In this document: positions 55,200-64,000 of the stretch, piece after piece
How the letters are laid out: each line of letters begins with the position of its first letter
How positions within the stretch are numbered: position 1 is the first letter of the stretch
Source of the DNA: Chionoecetes opilio
Lineage: Eukaryota; Arthropoda; Malacostraca; Decapoda; Majidae
Reading direction: 5' to 3'
Assembly: GCA_016584305.1 (NCBI GenBank)
Contig: JACEEZ010000091.1
Span: 90,401-154,400 of the forward strand
Length of the DNA: 64,000 bases
Position numbers and translations under genes: made by a program
The notes under the pieces: model-generated
What the model was told of the DNA's origin: nothing
The model's database searches: none
What the model saw: the letters and a program-made list of their open reading frames with translations, nothing else

Positions 55200-56056
55200 A
55201 GCCCCGTCCACACTACCACTCACCACCGTCGGCGCTTCCCGTCGGTGCTTGCCGACGGCAAGCGCCGTTGCCAGGGTTGTGTCCACACGAACGGTTTTGT
55301 TCGGTGGTCAGCGCGCTTCCTGATTTCAAAGTGAGAGTCATGTTTTCTGCATATCGTGTACTCTCACTCGAAATTATGAAATAACCACAGGAGGTTTAGA
55401 AAAACTGACCCAACTATCATCTTCATGACACATTTCTGCATATCATAAGCAAGAAAAATATACGAAAACCTTTTTGTGTATTCTAAAAAATATAGCAAAA
55501 AGAAATAGTGTATAAACATTTTTCTCACTTTTTTGTCTTCAACTCGCTGCAATTTCCCGACCATTTCTCCCATTTCATTTTTGATCACATACTCGTAATC
55601 AGCTGACTTTCTTGGTTCTGATGGTATACGATACTTAGCAATGCAAACATATCTAGATAGTGAAAACTGCCGATAACTTGAAGCATGTGTTTGGCGCTGA
55701 CCCGTGAGTGACGGGCATGCCCGCCCAATATTAAACCTGCCGAATGTTGGCGGGCAGCGCCGACGGTTAAATTTTGCTCGTCGGCATCGTGTCCACACTG
55801 CCACTTTTGAGTGACGAACATTGTTCGACGGCAAGCGCCGACGGTGGGTACAGGACACCAATAGAAGAATCATTGAAGGGGTTAAAGTATTTCTAGAAAA
55901 GGCTTGGGTAAAAAGAGCAGAGAGTTAGGGCCTAATCCTACAAGCCCTCAGGGAGCCAGCCGGAAAATAGGCTTTGAACTGCGACTGAAAACCGTGGTTT
56001 AGCTCCCCACCTAGAAAGAAGAAGAAGGTGGTGAGAAAAAAGGTGTGGACGGGGCT
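55200..56056. mobile_element. Harbinger-like non-autonomous element, TSD TTA
   Basis: 857 bases with perfect ends AGCCCCGTCCACAC and TTA on both sides (55197-55199, 56057-56059). Subterminal CCGTCGGCGCTTGCCG-type repeats. Same terminus as the 3.1-kb element at 38741. The minus-strand frame 55364-55873 shows no known domain. Confidence 0.85.
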
Positions 56057-56169
56057 TTAGACGAAAATCTTCGGAAAAAGTCAAAATTTGTTACCAGATA
56101 CTGTAATCTTCATTCCTAAACCATCTCGGTTTCACCAATTCCAAAAGACATATCCAACCATTATACCTA

Positions 56170-56638
56170 CCGTAGATAACAGTCAAGTCGCCACCTGTAG
56201 TCATGTCGCCAGGCGCCATATATTACGAATTAAAGCATTACTACTGATTTGTCTGTGCCACTGAAGATGCATGATACACAGTAGTTTATATCATGACTGT
56301 ATAATCTACCCTGTTTCAGCGTTGTTTTATGCTTTGTAGCTGCAAGTATATACGGTTTCAAATTTCACTACTCGTTTATTTTTCGGGCGACGACGACAGC
56401 GGTACGACACTCAGTAAATAAACACTAGATGGCGACTTGACTGTTTGTAGATATTTTTGTAATTTGTTCATTTATAGCCATAATATGACACAGATGAAGA
56501 CACAAAATGACACAGACTCTCCAGATAGCCCCTTCTAACTTTCCTGAAATCATGGATGTAGAAATATAAATATTAACGCCACCACACGTCTATAAACAGA
56601 AAAAAAAGTTGTCCTGGCGACTTGACTGTTATCTACGG
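56170..56638. mobile_element. Tc1/mariner-like MITE flanked by TA
   Basis: Ends CCGTAGATAACAGTCAAGTC and its exact inverse, with TA at 56168-56169 and 56639-56640. One end is repeated as a fragment at 32867-32975 (ATTAACGCCACCA, TGGCGACTT, TTATCTACGG). Confidence 0.82.
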
Positions 56639-56639
56639 T

Positions 56640-57072
56640 ACCTACCTACTAATTCCATAGTTAATTCCCAATGAGTGACCTAAAGTTCTTATAAACGTGA
56701 TATATGAATAAAAAGATTTAATTAAGATCCGCGGTAGGCTACAGGGTAGGTACTTTATAAAAACACCCCGCACCGTTTCGCTATTTTTCTTTAATCCCTC
56801 CCCTTTTTTATGCTTTGCCATAGTGCCATATGACCTCTGATGTCTGGCACATTCACCTTTTTTTGGCATTAAATCAATCAATTTATAAAAACACGTCATA
56901 GCAACTTATACGTGACGTTACAAAGTTGCCAGATTTTCGGTGGAAGAAAAGTTTGCGTCACTTTAACAGGAGCTACTAGCGAGCTAAGTGAGGTGGTGGT
57001 GGTGGTGGTCTTTGTGAGTGCTGAGTGCTTGGTGCTGTTCTACGTTGGTGGGCCTTATTCTGAGCCGCCAGG
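56640..57072 (+). promoter_or_regulatory. CTR9 upstream region and 5' UTR
   Basis: Contains a (GGT)n stretch at 56992-57010 and GC-richer sequence leading to the CTR9 ATG. No TATA box seen. The transcription start is not determinable. Confidence 0.4.
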
Positions 57073-57114
57073 ATGTCCGGCTGCATAGAAATACCGCTGC
57101 GGGATAGCGATGAG
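57073..57114 (+). CDS. CTR9: CTR9 exon 1
   Basis: Fourteen codons, MSGCIEIPLRDSDE, from the first ATG to a GAG|GTGAGA donor. Confidence 0.95.
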
Positions 57115-60100
57115 GTGAGAGCTAGTATGTTCGGGAAGCCCATTGAAGCTAAAAAAAAAGCTGTGTGTGTAGCCGTGTGTAGAGGCTTCAGTCAGTCCTT
57201 GCTTGTGTGTTCCCAGAAGTCCCCATCCACCCTTGAATGTACTTTTTAGGCTCTATTCTCCCTATCTGTACTTTGTTTCTTCCTGGTACTGTGTCTATGA
57301 AGCCTCTTGTATCCTGAACCTCAAATGTAGGGACTCAAGGCCTCTTCCCCCCGACCCATGTTTTGTTTCCTCACTTGTGAAAATGGTAATAAAAAATAAG
57401 GTATTATTCTAGTGTTTGCCCATACTCCCCCTCTCCCACAAAACAAGCTTGGGGACCTGGGGGAATGCGGGATATTTGGCTTGGGTACAAAATATGCGTC
57501 ACAACCACATAGTTTTTGAGTTAGGGGGGGTGTTGAAAAAATTACCTAGATCTAGGGAAAATTCATTGGATTTCTTCTGAGTCCAGAAACGTGTGAACCT
57601 GACGATCCTCACAGAATGATGACCAGTGTCGAACCCCCCCAACCCCCCGCTAGGAGGTTAGGTTAGATTTGTTTAGGTTAGGTTAGATTTGGTTTGGTTA
57701 GGTTAGGGTAGGTTATATTTGGGTACGTTAGGTTAGATTTGGTTATGTTATGTTATCGGTGGGTCAAGTCCCCTGCTAGGTTAGGTTAATTTTGGTTCGG
57801 CAAATTTCTCTAGATATAAGGAAATTACCCTAGATCTAGGGAATTTTACCCCCCCTACACAACTCTTAAATTACGTGTTTCCGATGCATTATTTGTTCCC
57901 CACCCGAAAACCCCGCATTCCTACAGGTCCCCAAACTTGTTTGGGGGAAGTGGGAGAGTATGGGCAAACACTAGAAATTTACCAAAAATAATGGTTATAA
58001 TGGCACATATATGGTATCTCCATTACAAAAAGCACCTATTGTAGGTCAGGAAAAATTAGTCGGTGTCTCTGAAAACTACTGCGAAGTCCTCGTCCATTAT
58101 TACCAAAATAATAGAAACAGAGTTATGAACATATATTATTTTACTCTGTGCGGTTTATGTTTGATGATGAATGGACAGAATTAAGAAAAGAAAATAAGGA
58201 AAATATTATGGTAAATTTTCGTTATTGGGCACCACTGATTTCGAGGCCGAAACTTTGTTGGTAAAATTCCTTTCCTTTCCCGCCCTTATTAGTGGGTATT
58301 TTTCCTCCAGACCCTCACAGATCCCTTCAGATACCTCTAAAGTGGGGGAGAGATGCCCCAATCACCCCCCTACCCCACTAAACGACCCCCCAGGACCTCT
58401 CAAAAATAGAATATGGTTAATATTACTAATCCAACCTCACTTTAACCTTTCCTAAACTAACCTAGCGAGACCTCCCCCCACCCAATAATTACTAACCTAA
58501 CCTCAATTCCTAACCTGGTAACATAATAGAGTCTCCAATAATTACTAACCTAACCTCAATTCCTAACCTGGTAACATTCAAGAGTCTCCAATAATTACTA
58601 ACCTAACCTCAATTCCTAACCTGATAACATAATAGAGTCCCCAATAATTACTAACCTAACCTCAATTCCTAACCTGGTAACATTCTAGAGTCCTTTCCTG
58701 CCCTTTGATCTCACTAGGAGGTTATTGTTGGTAAGGTTAGGTGAGGTTAGGTTAGTAAAATTATTTTGGGGGTCCAGGGGAGGGGGGGTTGGAGGGGACA
58801 TCTCTCCCCCACTTTATAATTACGTATTAGAGGTATCTGAAGGGATCTGTGAAGGTCTGGAGGAAAAATACCCACTAATAAGGGTGGGAAAGGACTCTAG
58901 AATTTTAGCACCTAACAACAGTTTCTGGCTGAAATAACTATTTCCTAGATTTTAACTAGATTAAAACTATATTTTAGACTATTTTATTTATCGCCATTAT
59001 TATTCAATTGTATCATGGGAAATTGAGATTCAAAGTGCGCAGAATGAAAAGATCTACACGAAGATGTAAGATAAATTTGTTATTTTTTACTGCCCAATAC
59101 TGAAATTATACCAATAAAAGAATTTAGAAAATTTTAACCCACATTATAGGTAAAAATATGATTAAATTCTAGAGTCCTTTACCGCTCTTATTAGTGTTTT
59201 TTGTAGTTAGGTTAGGTTCTATTCACCTATTTTTCTTCATTTATTCACATTTTATCCACATTTTTCCTGATCTTCAATCCCTCCCCACTGTCGGGGGATC
59301 AAGATTGTCGTGGTCACAATTATGGTTATTATTCATTTGCACAACAAATGAGGCCTTAAAACACTCAAATGTACTAAAAAAAACTATCAAATGGAGGAAA
59401 AACACTGGCAATAAAGAAAATACTTACAGACTAGTATAGAATTGACCTGGCTAGATTAGGTTATATTGAGGTTGGGTTTGTAATTTTTTGGAGGGGGTCT
59501 TGCTAGGAGGTTATTGGTGAGGTTAGGTTGTAATGAGGTTAGATTAGTAATATTTTTAGGGGGGTCGTTTAAGGGGAGAGGGAGCATATCCCCAACTTTA
59601 TAATAACGTTTTAGAGGTATCTGAAATGATCTGTGAAAGTCTGGAGAAAAAAAACTAATTAGGGCGGGAAAGGACTCTTGAATTTTATCCATGTAACATT
59701 TTGTTAGCCACAGGGAAGAGGGAGGAGAAAGAGGGGGAGGCGGGCTACACATTTCACTGTTTCCATTTCTTATCAGCACAAATTCATAAGTTTTATGCAT
59801 TATGAGTAATCTGCACCACTTTTGCAGTGTTGGGGAATTTATAAATTTTTGTCTTAATACATTTTTTTTGGTGCACCCAATTTTCCCTTCAGTTTGGGTA
59901 TGCAATAAAATAATCATGAGTTTTTAACCATTGGGTCCAGGGTAAAGAGGCAGAGAAAACTAATTACGAATTAGGTTTTATGGTAGAAAAAGCATGGTAC
60001 CTATGTCTTATAAGATCAGATCTTCCATTGATCAAGGAAAAATAGTTTCTCAATCTCAACCTATTGGCAATATATATCTGAGAAAGACCAGTGATCAGCT

Positions 60101-63100
60101 GAGTCAATTGATAATAAATTAAGTCAGGAAGCTGTTGATCACCCAAGAATGTTGTATTCCAGACAGGAGAGGCAAAGTATATAGACATATGTCAGTAAAG
60201 AGTAGGGATGGTATGAACATAGATCGACAAACAGTGGGCTTGAGTAAATTAATAGCTCTACTACCATACTACTGGTGTCAGGGATATTAGTACGTACTAT
60301 AGGCTATACTGTTGAAATCTTAGTTTTTCGTCAAGTACATAACCTAGATCTTTATTAGAGACAACACTATCCCTCTTGACTAGAGAGTAGAGTCATACAA
60401 CTGAAACTATTATATTGCATAATATTCTTTTACATTAGTATCTTATGATTTTTTTTTAGATGTACCTATGTTTTTTATTGTAAGTGTCTAATCAGTTACT
60501 TTTGGAAATTAATAGTTAAAAGTTAGGTAATAATGAAGGTAACAGTGGCATTATGTAAGGAATCAATATTGCGAGGCTCCCTAATGAGGCAGGTTGGGCT
60601 GTTATAGGAGGAACAGCCCACCATTACATGATTGGTGACTCCATCATAATGACACCAGTGGTTGCAGATGAGGAATATTTCAAATATAGTTTAGAATGCT
60701 TTGAATATGAAAGATATTGCAAATTTAAGTTAATGATGATAATGATTTCATTTTGCCAGTGACTGACAAAGATAACTTCATGCCAAATACGACTATAGTC
60801 TATTGTGTTGAAGTTGGTCAAAATGCACTAAGGAGGCCACGCCCCCTTGTACCTGATTGGCTGAACGCAATTGCACATTATATGCATTATTTACTATCAT
60901 CAATCAATCAATCAATAAATCATTAGGGGCATACGCCGAGGGGCGCGTCGCCTCGCCCACCCTACGACGCCACTCCCGGGGGTCACCACGCGTGAGTCCC
61001 CATGCAGGCTCCCTTCCCATACCAAGCAACTCTCGACAGGAAACATCAACTTGCCCCAGCCACGAGCCTTGTGGGTGCCCCCTTGGCCTCCTCCACGCCG
61101 GATTGTCTCTTACAGATACAACCCGATGGGAAGGATCAATTTCAGGTTAACGTGCCACATGCCCATATAAGTTGGCGCTGACGGACTATGCAGGTCATAG
61201 GCCTCGAGGGTGTGGTTTTGTCAATGGGAGGATGGGCATCCAATGCCCCTAACCCATTAGTTAAGGTACAGTAGTATGTTTACTTATATTAATTAATTCA
61301 TTTATTTGTATTAATTTATTATTTTTGTTTTGCAGGTGATTGAGCTGGACTTGGCTCAGCTCCCTGAAGGTGAAGAAGTACTGGGAATCCTCACCAATGA
61401 AAAAGTTCCTCTTAACTACTGGGTGGACCTTGCTGTGAGTACATTATTCTTTTTAAGGAATTGTTGACATGACTTGATTTATTGTTAAGTATTATTATTA
61501 TTATTATCATCAGTATTTTGTTTTAATACATTTGGGCCTGTAGTGCCTATAGACAGTGACCTCCAGGGGTCAGATGTTAGGTCCTGGAGGTTCACCTGAG
61601 GGCTATGGTGGTTGGCTCTCCTGTGGTGGCGCATTTTATAGTGACGCCTGTGATTAGAGGCTCATGGTGCCCTCCTGCGTTCTCCGATGCACTCGCAATC
61701 GAAGGTAGAGTTAATGGGCAGTGCATGTGAGTGATCTTAAGCCACTCGGCAGTTGTTAAAGGTTTTTGGCATCTGGCGGGATTCAAACTCTGTCCACCGA
61801 ACTTGCCACTTCCAGGCGCTAACCACTTCCCCAACATTAGCACGTATATTGTGGTGTGTGTGGCTGTGACATAGTTCTGCTGCCTACTTGTGCTGTGATT
61901 GGATGGCTGGGTGAGCATCACTGAATTATGAAAAAATCAACACTGTAGAAGAGAAGGCAAGGTGAAGCAAAAGGCAAGTATGTAATAATAATTGTCAGTT
62001 TCAGCCAGAACTTCTTGCAGAAAATTCATTAAATTTGTTTAGTTTCCTGCCTAATGGATTCCTCAATATTATTTCTAGGTTGAATACTACAAACAGAAGA
62101 ATGAAGATGACTTCGTACGCATCCTTGAGTCGAGCCGCACGGATGCCAACTCCATATACCGGGAGTCTGAGAAAGACCAGGTGGGGACAGACCAAGGGAA
62201 CAAACCTGTACTCTTCCATGTGTCATTACTTTGCCTATCCATTTGTTATTTATTGAGTGAGGGAGTGAGGTGATTATCAATATTCTCTACTTGTGTGAGG
62301 ATAGAATGCTCTACGTATGAGGAAAAATGAGTAAGTGTAGGGTGACAAGAACTCTATGTATAGGGAAAAATGAATAGTGTAGGGGCACAAGAGCTCTACG
62401 TATGAGGAAAAATTAGTAGTGTAGCGTGACAAGAGCTCTACGTATAGGGAAAAATGAGTAGTGTAGGGGCACGAGCTCTACGTATAGGGAAAAAGGAGTA
62501 GTGTAGGGTGACAAGAGCTCTACGTATAGGGAAAATGAGTAGTGTAGGGCACGAGCTCTACGTATAGGGAAAAAGGAGTAGTGTAGGGTGACAAGAGCTC
62601 TACGTATAGGGAAAAATGAGTAGTGTAGGGGCACGAGCTCTACGTATAGGGAAAAAGGAGTAGTGTAGGGTGACAAGAGCTCTACGTATAGGGAAAAATG
62701 AGTAGTGTAGGGGCACGAGCTCTACGTATAGGGAAAAAGGAGTAGTGTAGGGTGACGAGCTCTACGTATAGGGAAAAATGAGTAGTGTAGGGGCACAAGA
62801 GCTCTACGTATAGGGAAAAATGAGTAGTGTAGGGGCACAAGAGCTCTACGTATAGGGAAAAATGAGTAGTGTAGGGGCACAAGAGCTCTACGTATAGGGA
62901 AAAAGGAGTAGTGTAGGGGCACAAGAGCTCTACGTATAGGGAAAAAGGAGTAGTGTAGGGTGACGAGCTCTACGTATAGGGAAAAAAGAGTAGTGTAGGG
63001 GCACAAGAGCTCTACGTATAGGGAAAAATGAGTAGTGTAGGGCAGGGTTCTTCAAAGTACGGGTCGCAAGCCTTTGTTCAGTGGGTCGCCACATCGTAAA

Positions 63101-64000
63101 CTGATTATATAATCAATATGTGAAATGCATTAATAAGAGAGAGAGAGAGAGAGAGAATGCTGATGGGAGAAGGCAGGACTTGTACGCATAATTTTCACTT
63201 GTCAATCAATTAATACTATTTTTCTCTACTTACGTAGTTACAATTTACAGAGCACTTCTACATATTTAAAAAAAATACTTTTAATAGATAAAATTTACAT
63301 TGGCACACTCAAACATATGCAATTATTTTGAATACATAGATGCATGTATGTATGTATATATGTATGCAGATTTATATGCATATGTATGTATGTATGTAAT
63401 TGTAAAAAAAAAATCACATCGGAAAGAGAAAGCAGCTACAGACGTATAATATGGTCGTAAATGTAATGCATAAAATCAAACTGGGTCGCGATGAAAAAAG
63501 TTTGAAGAACACTGGTGTAGGGTGACAAGAGCTCTACGTATAGGGAAAAATGAGTAGTGTAGGGTGACAAGAGCTCTACGTATAGGGAAAAATGAGTAGT
63601 GTAGGGTGACAAGAGCTCTACGTATAGGGAAAAATGAGTAGTGTAGGGTGACAAGAGCTCTACGTATAGGGAAAAATGAGTAGTGTAGGGTGACGAGCTC
63701 TACGTATAGGGAAAAATGAGTAGTGTAGGGTGACAAGAGCTCTACGTATAGGGAAAATGAGTAGTGTAGGGTGACGAGCTCTACGTATAGGGAAAAATGA
63801 GTAGTGTAGGGTGACAAGAGCTCTACGTATAGGGAAAAATGAGTAGTGTAGGGTGACAAGAGCTCTACGTATAGGGAAAAATGAGTAGTGTAGGGTGACA
63901 AGAGCTCTACGTATAGGGAAAAATGAGTAGTGTAGGGTGACAAGAGCTCTACGTATAGGGAAAAATGAGTAGTGTAGGGTGACAAGAGCTCTACGTATAG
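57073..64000 (+). CDS. CTR9: CTR9, Paf1-complex subunit, first three coding exons (3' partial)
   Basis: CTR9 is the TPR scaffold of the nuclear Paf1 complex, which accompanies RNA polymerase II and promotes H2B ubiquitination and H3 methylation. Exons 57073-57114, 61336-61434 and 62079-62180 join in phase 0 to give MSGCIEIPLRDSDE, VIELDLAQLPEGEEVLGILT, YWVDLAVEYYKQKNEDDFVR and ILESSRTDANSIYRESEKDQ. The likeness to vertebrate CTR9 ([42 protein letters not shown]) is unmistakable. The remainder, including all TPRs beyond the first, is to the right of the window. Introns are 4.2 kb, 0.64 kb and over 1.8 kb. Confidence 0.95.
57412..57972. mobile_element. foldback/MITE with GGTTAGGTTA core
   Basis: Ends CTAGTGTTTGCCCATACTC and the exact inverse; arms also share ACCTGGGGGAATGCGGG-like sequence. 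The centre (57655-57790) is GGTTAGATTTGG/GGTTAGGTTA repeats. In CTR9 intron 1. Confidence 0.82.
58256..58905. mobile_element. foldback element enclosing a 53-bp tandem repeat
   Basis: Left arm CCGCCCTTATTAGTGGG (58278) with TCAGATACCTCTAAAGTGGG; inverted partners at about 58800-58895. Between them four ~53-bp units (AATAATTACTAACCTAACCT, TTCCTAACCTGGTAACAT) at 58470-58690. A lone right arm of the same family lies at 59490-59700. Confidence 0.8.
59490..59700. repeat. partial copy of the preceding foldback family
   Basis: Shares TTAGAGGTATCTGAA, GGTCTGGAG-like and GGGCGGGAAAGGACTCT with the right arm of the 58256-58905 element; the left arm is absent. Confidence 0.75.
59700..60920. other. CTR9 intron sequence, nothing recognised
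   Basis: AT-rich. The minus-strand frame at 59964-60188 and others have no domain. Confidence 0.5.
60925..61255. mobile_element. GC-rich MITE-like repeat with short inverted ends
   Basis: Begins TTAGGGGCATACGCCG after ATCAATCAATCAATAAATCA and ends ATGCCCCTAACCC, giving a short inverted pair GGGGCAT. The body (CCCACCCTACGACGCCACTC) is GC-rich compared with the flanks. The type is uncertain; it might be a SINE or LINE tail. Confidence 0.5.
61336..61434 (+). CDS. CTR9: CTR9 exon 2
   Basis: 33 codons from VIELDLAQLPEGEEV to NYWVDLA, between TTTTGCAG and GCT|GTGAGT. Confidence 0.96.
61535..61845 (-). mobile_element. tRNA-derived SINE, family 2, reverse copy
   Basis: Contains the inverse of the body at 48308-48655 (ACTCGCAATCGAAGGTAGAG, TTATAGTGACGCCTGTGATT) and a degraded tRNA-like head near 61790-61840. 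Lies in CTR9 intron 2. Confidence 0.85.
62079..62180 (+). CDS. CTR9: CTR9 exon 3
   Basis: 34 codons from VEYYKQKNEDDFVRI to YRESEKDQ, between ATTTCTAG and CAG|GTGGGG. Confidence 0.96.
62290..64000. repeat. 41-42-bp minisatellite, interrupted, runs off window
   Basis: Unit GAGCTCTACGTATAGGGAAA then AATGAGTAGTGTAGGGTGACAA, with 38-42-base variants (GGGGCAC in place of GGGTGAC). The array occupies 62290-63042 and 63515-64000, split by the hAT MITE at 63043-63514. The antisense open frames (SPYTTHFSLYVELL repeated) exist because 42 is a multiple of three. Confidence 0.97.
63043..63514. mobile_element. hAT MITE inserted in the minisatellite
   Basis: 472 bases with ends CAGGGTTCTTCAAAGTACGG and (inverted) CAGTGTTCTTCAAAC, flanked by GTGTAGGG on both sides (63035-63042, 63515-63522). 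Because GTGTAGGG is also in every minisatellite unit the duplication alone is not proof, but end sequence and length fit hAT. Contains a GA microsatellite and TATG repeats. Confidence 0.85.

Noticed and set aside
62413..63985. Repetitive SPYTTHFSLYVELL minus-strand proteins
   Set aside because: A 42-bp unit keeps any frame open; inside a CTR9 intron, no independent gene signal.
62290..64000. CRISPR-like array
   Set aside because: Eukaryotic window, no unique spacers, units contiguous; it is a minisatellite.

Overview
This is a stretch of animal nuclear genome, most likely arthropod and probably a decapod crustacean. The evidence is split genes with GT-AG introns, arthropod-like KIF4, DCP1 and CTR9 proteins, dense AC/AG/AT microsatellites, many short TTAGG/CCTAA runs (the arthropod telomere pentamer) and tRNA-derived SINEs. 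The species is inferred, not read directly. Only three host genes are visible, all on the + strand: the chromokinesin KIF4 (222-28505, 21 exons, P-loop end missing upstream), the decapping cofactor DCP1 (coding exon 50111-51508) and the Paf1-complex subunit CTR9 (first three coding exons from 57073, running off the right edge). They act in unrelated processes (chromosome segregation, mRNA decapping, transcription elongation); nothing suggests a functional cluster.

Most of the remaining sequence is mobile-element DNA. Several elements can be delimited to the base by their target-site duplications (TSDs). 0.4-6.1 kb, inside a KIF4 intron: low-quality, homopolymer-rich sequence holding a frameshifted hAT (Buster/ZBED-like) transposase, then a GC-rich block and a palindrome. 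6.7-28 kb, KIF4 introns: nested Tigger-like MITEs, a hAT MITE with TSD GTAGTTCA, four copies of a TTAA-flanked 0.2-kb MITE, Harbinger-like and foldback elements, LINE 3' ends, two SINEs and a Tigger element with a decayed transposase.

29.4-31.7 kb: a terminal-inverted-repeat (TIR) element carrying a broken gene whose motif order resembles FEN1/XPG-type 5' nucleases. This is the best candidate for an unusual system. 32.7-42.3 kb: a hAT-bounded composite (TSD TGCATGG(G/A)) into which a large inverted repeat, a nearly full-length CR1-like LINE and Harbinger-like elements have inserted. The LINE has an esterase ORF1 and an endonuclease/reverse-transcriptase ORF2 that lies exactly in the -1 frame after a T_TTT_TTA heptamer.

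43.8-49.2 kb: two related foldback elements, one holding a Merlin element with a perfect 8-bp TSD; a second 8-bp-TSD element (46295-47827) with a decayed gene of an uncharacterised arthropod family; a SINE and a LINE tail. 50.1-52.4 kb: DCP1. 53.6-56.6 kb: a 25-bp satellite, a decayed two-exon gene fragment and two MITEs. 57-64 kb: CTR9 exons among foldback elements, SINEs and a 41-42-bp minisatellite that continues past the window.
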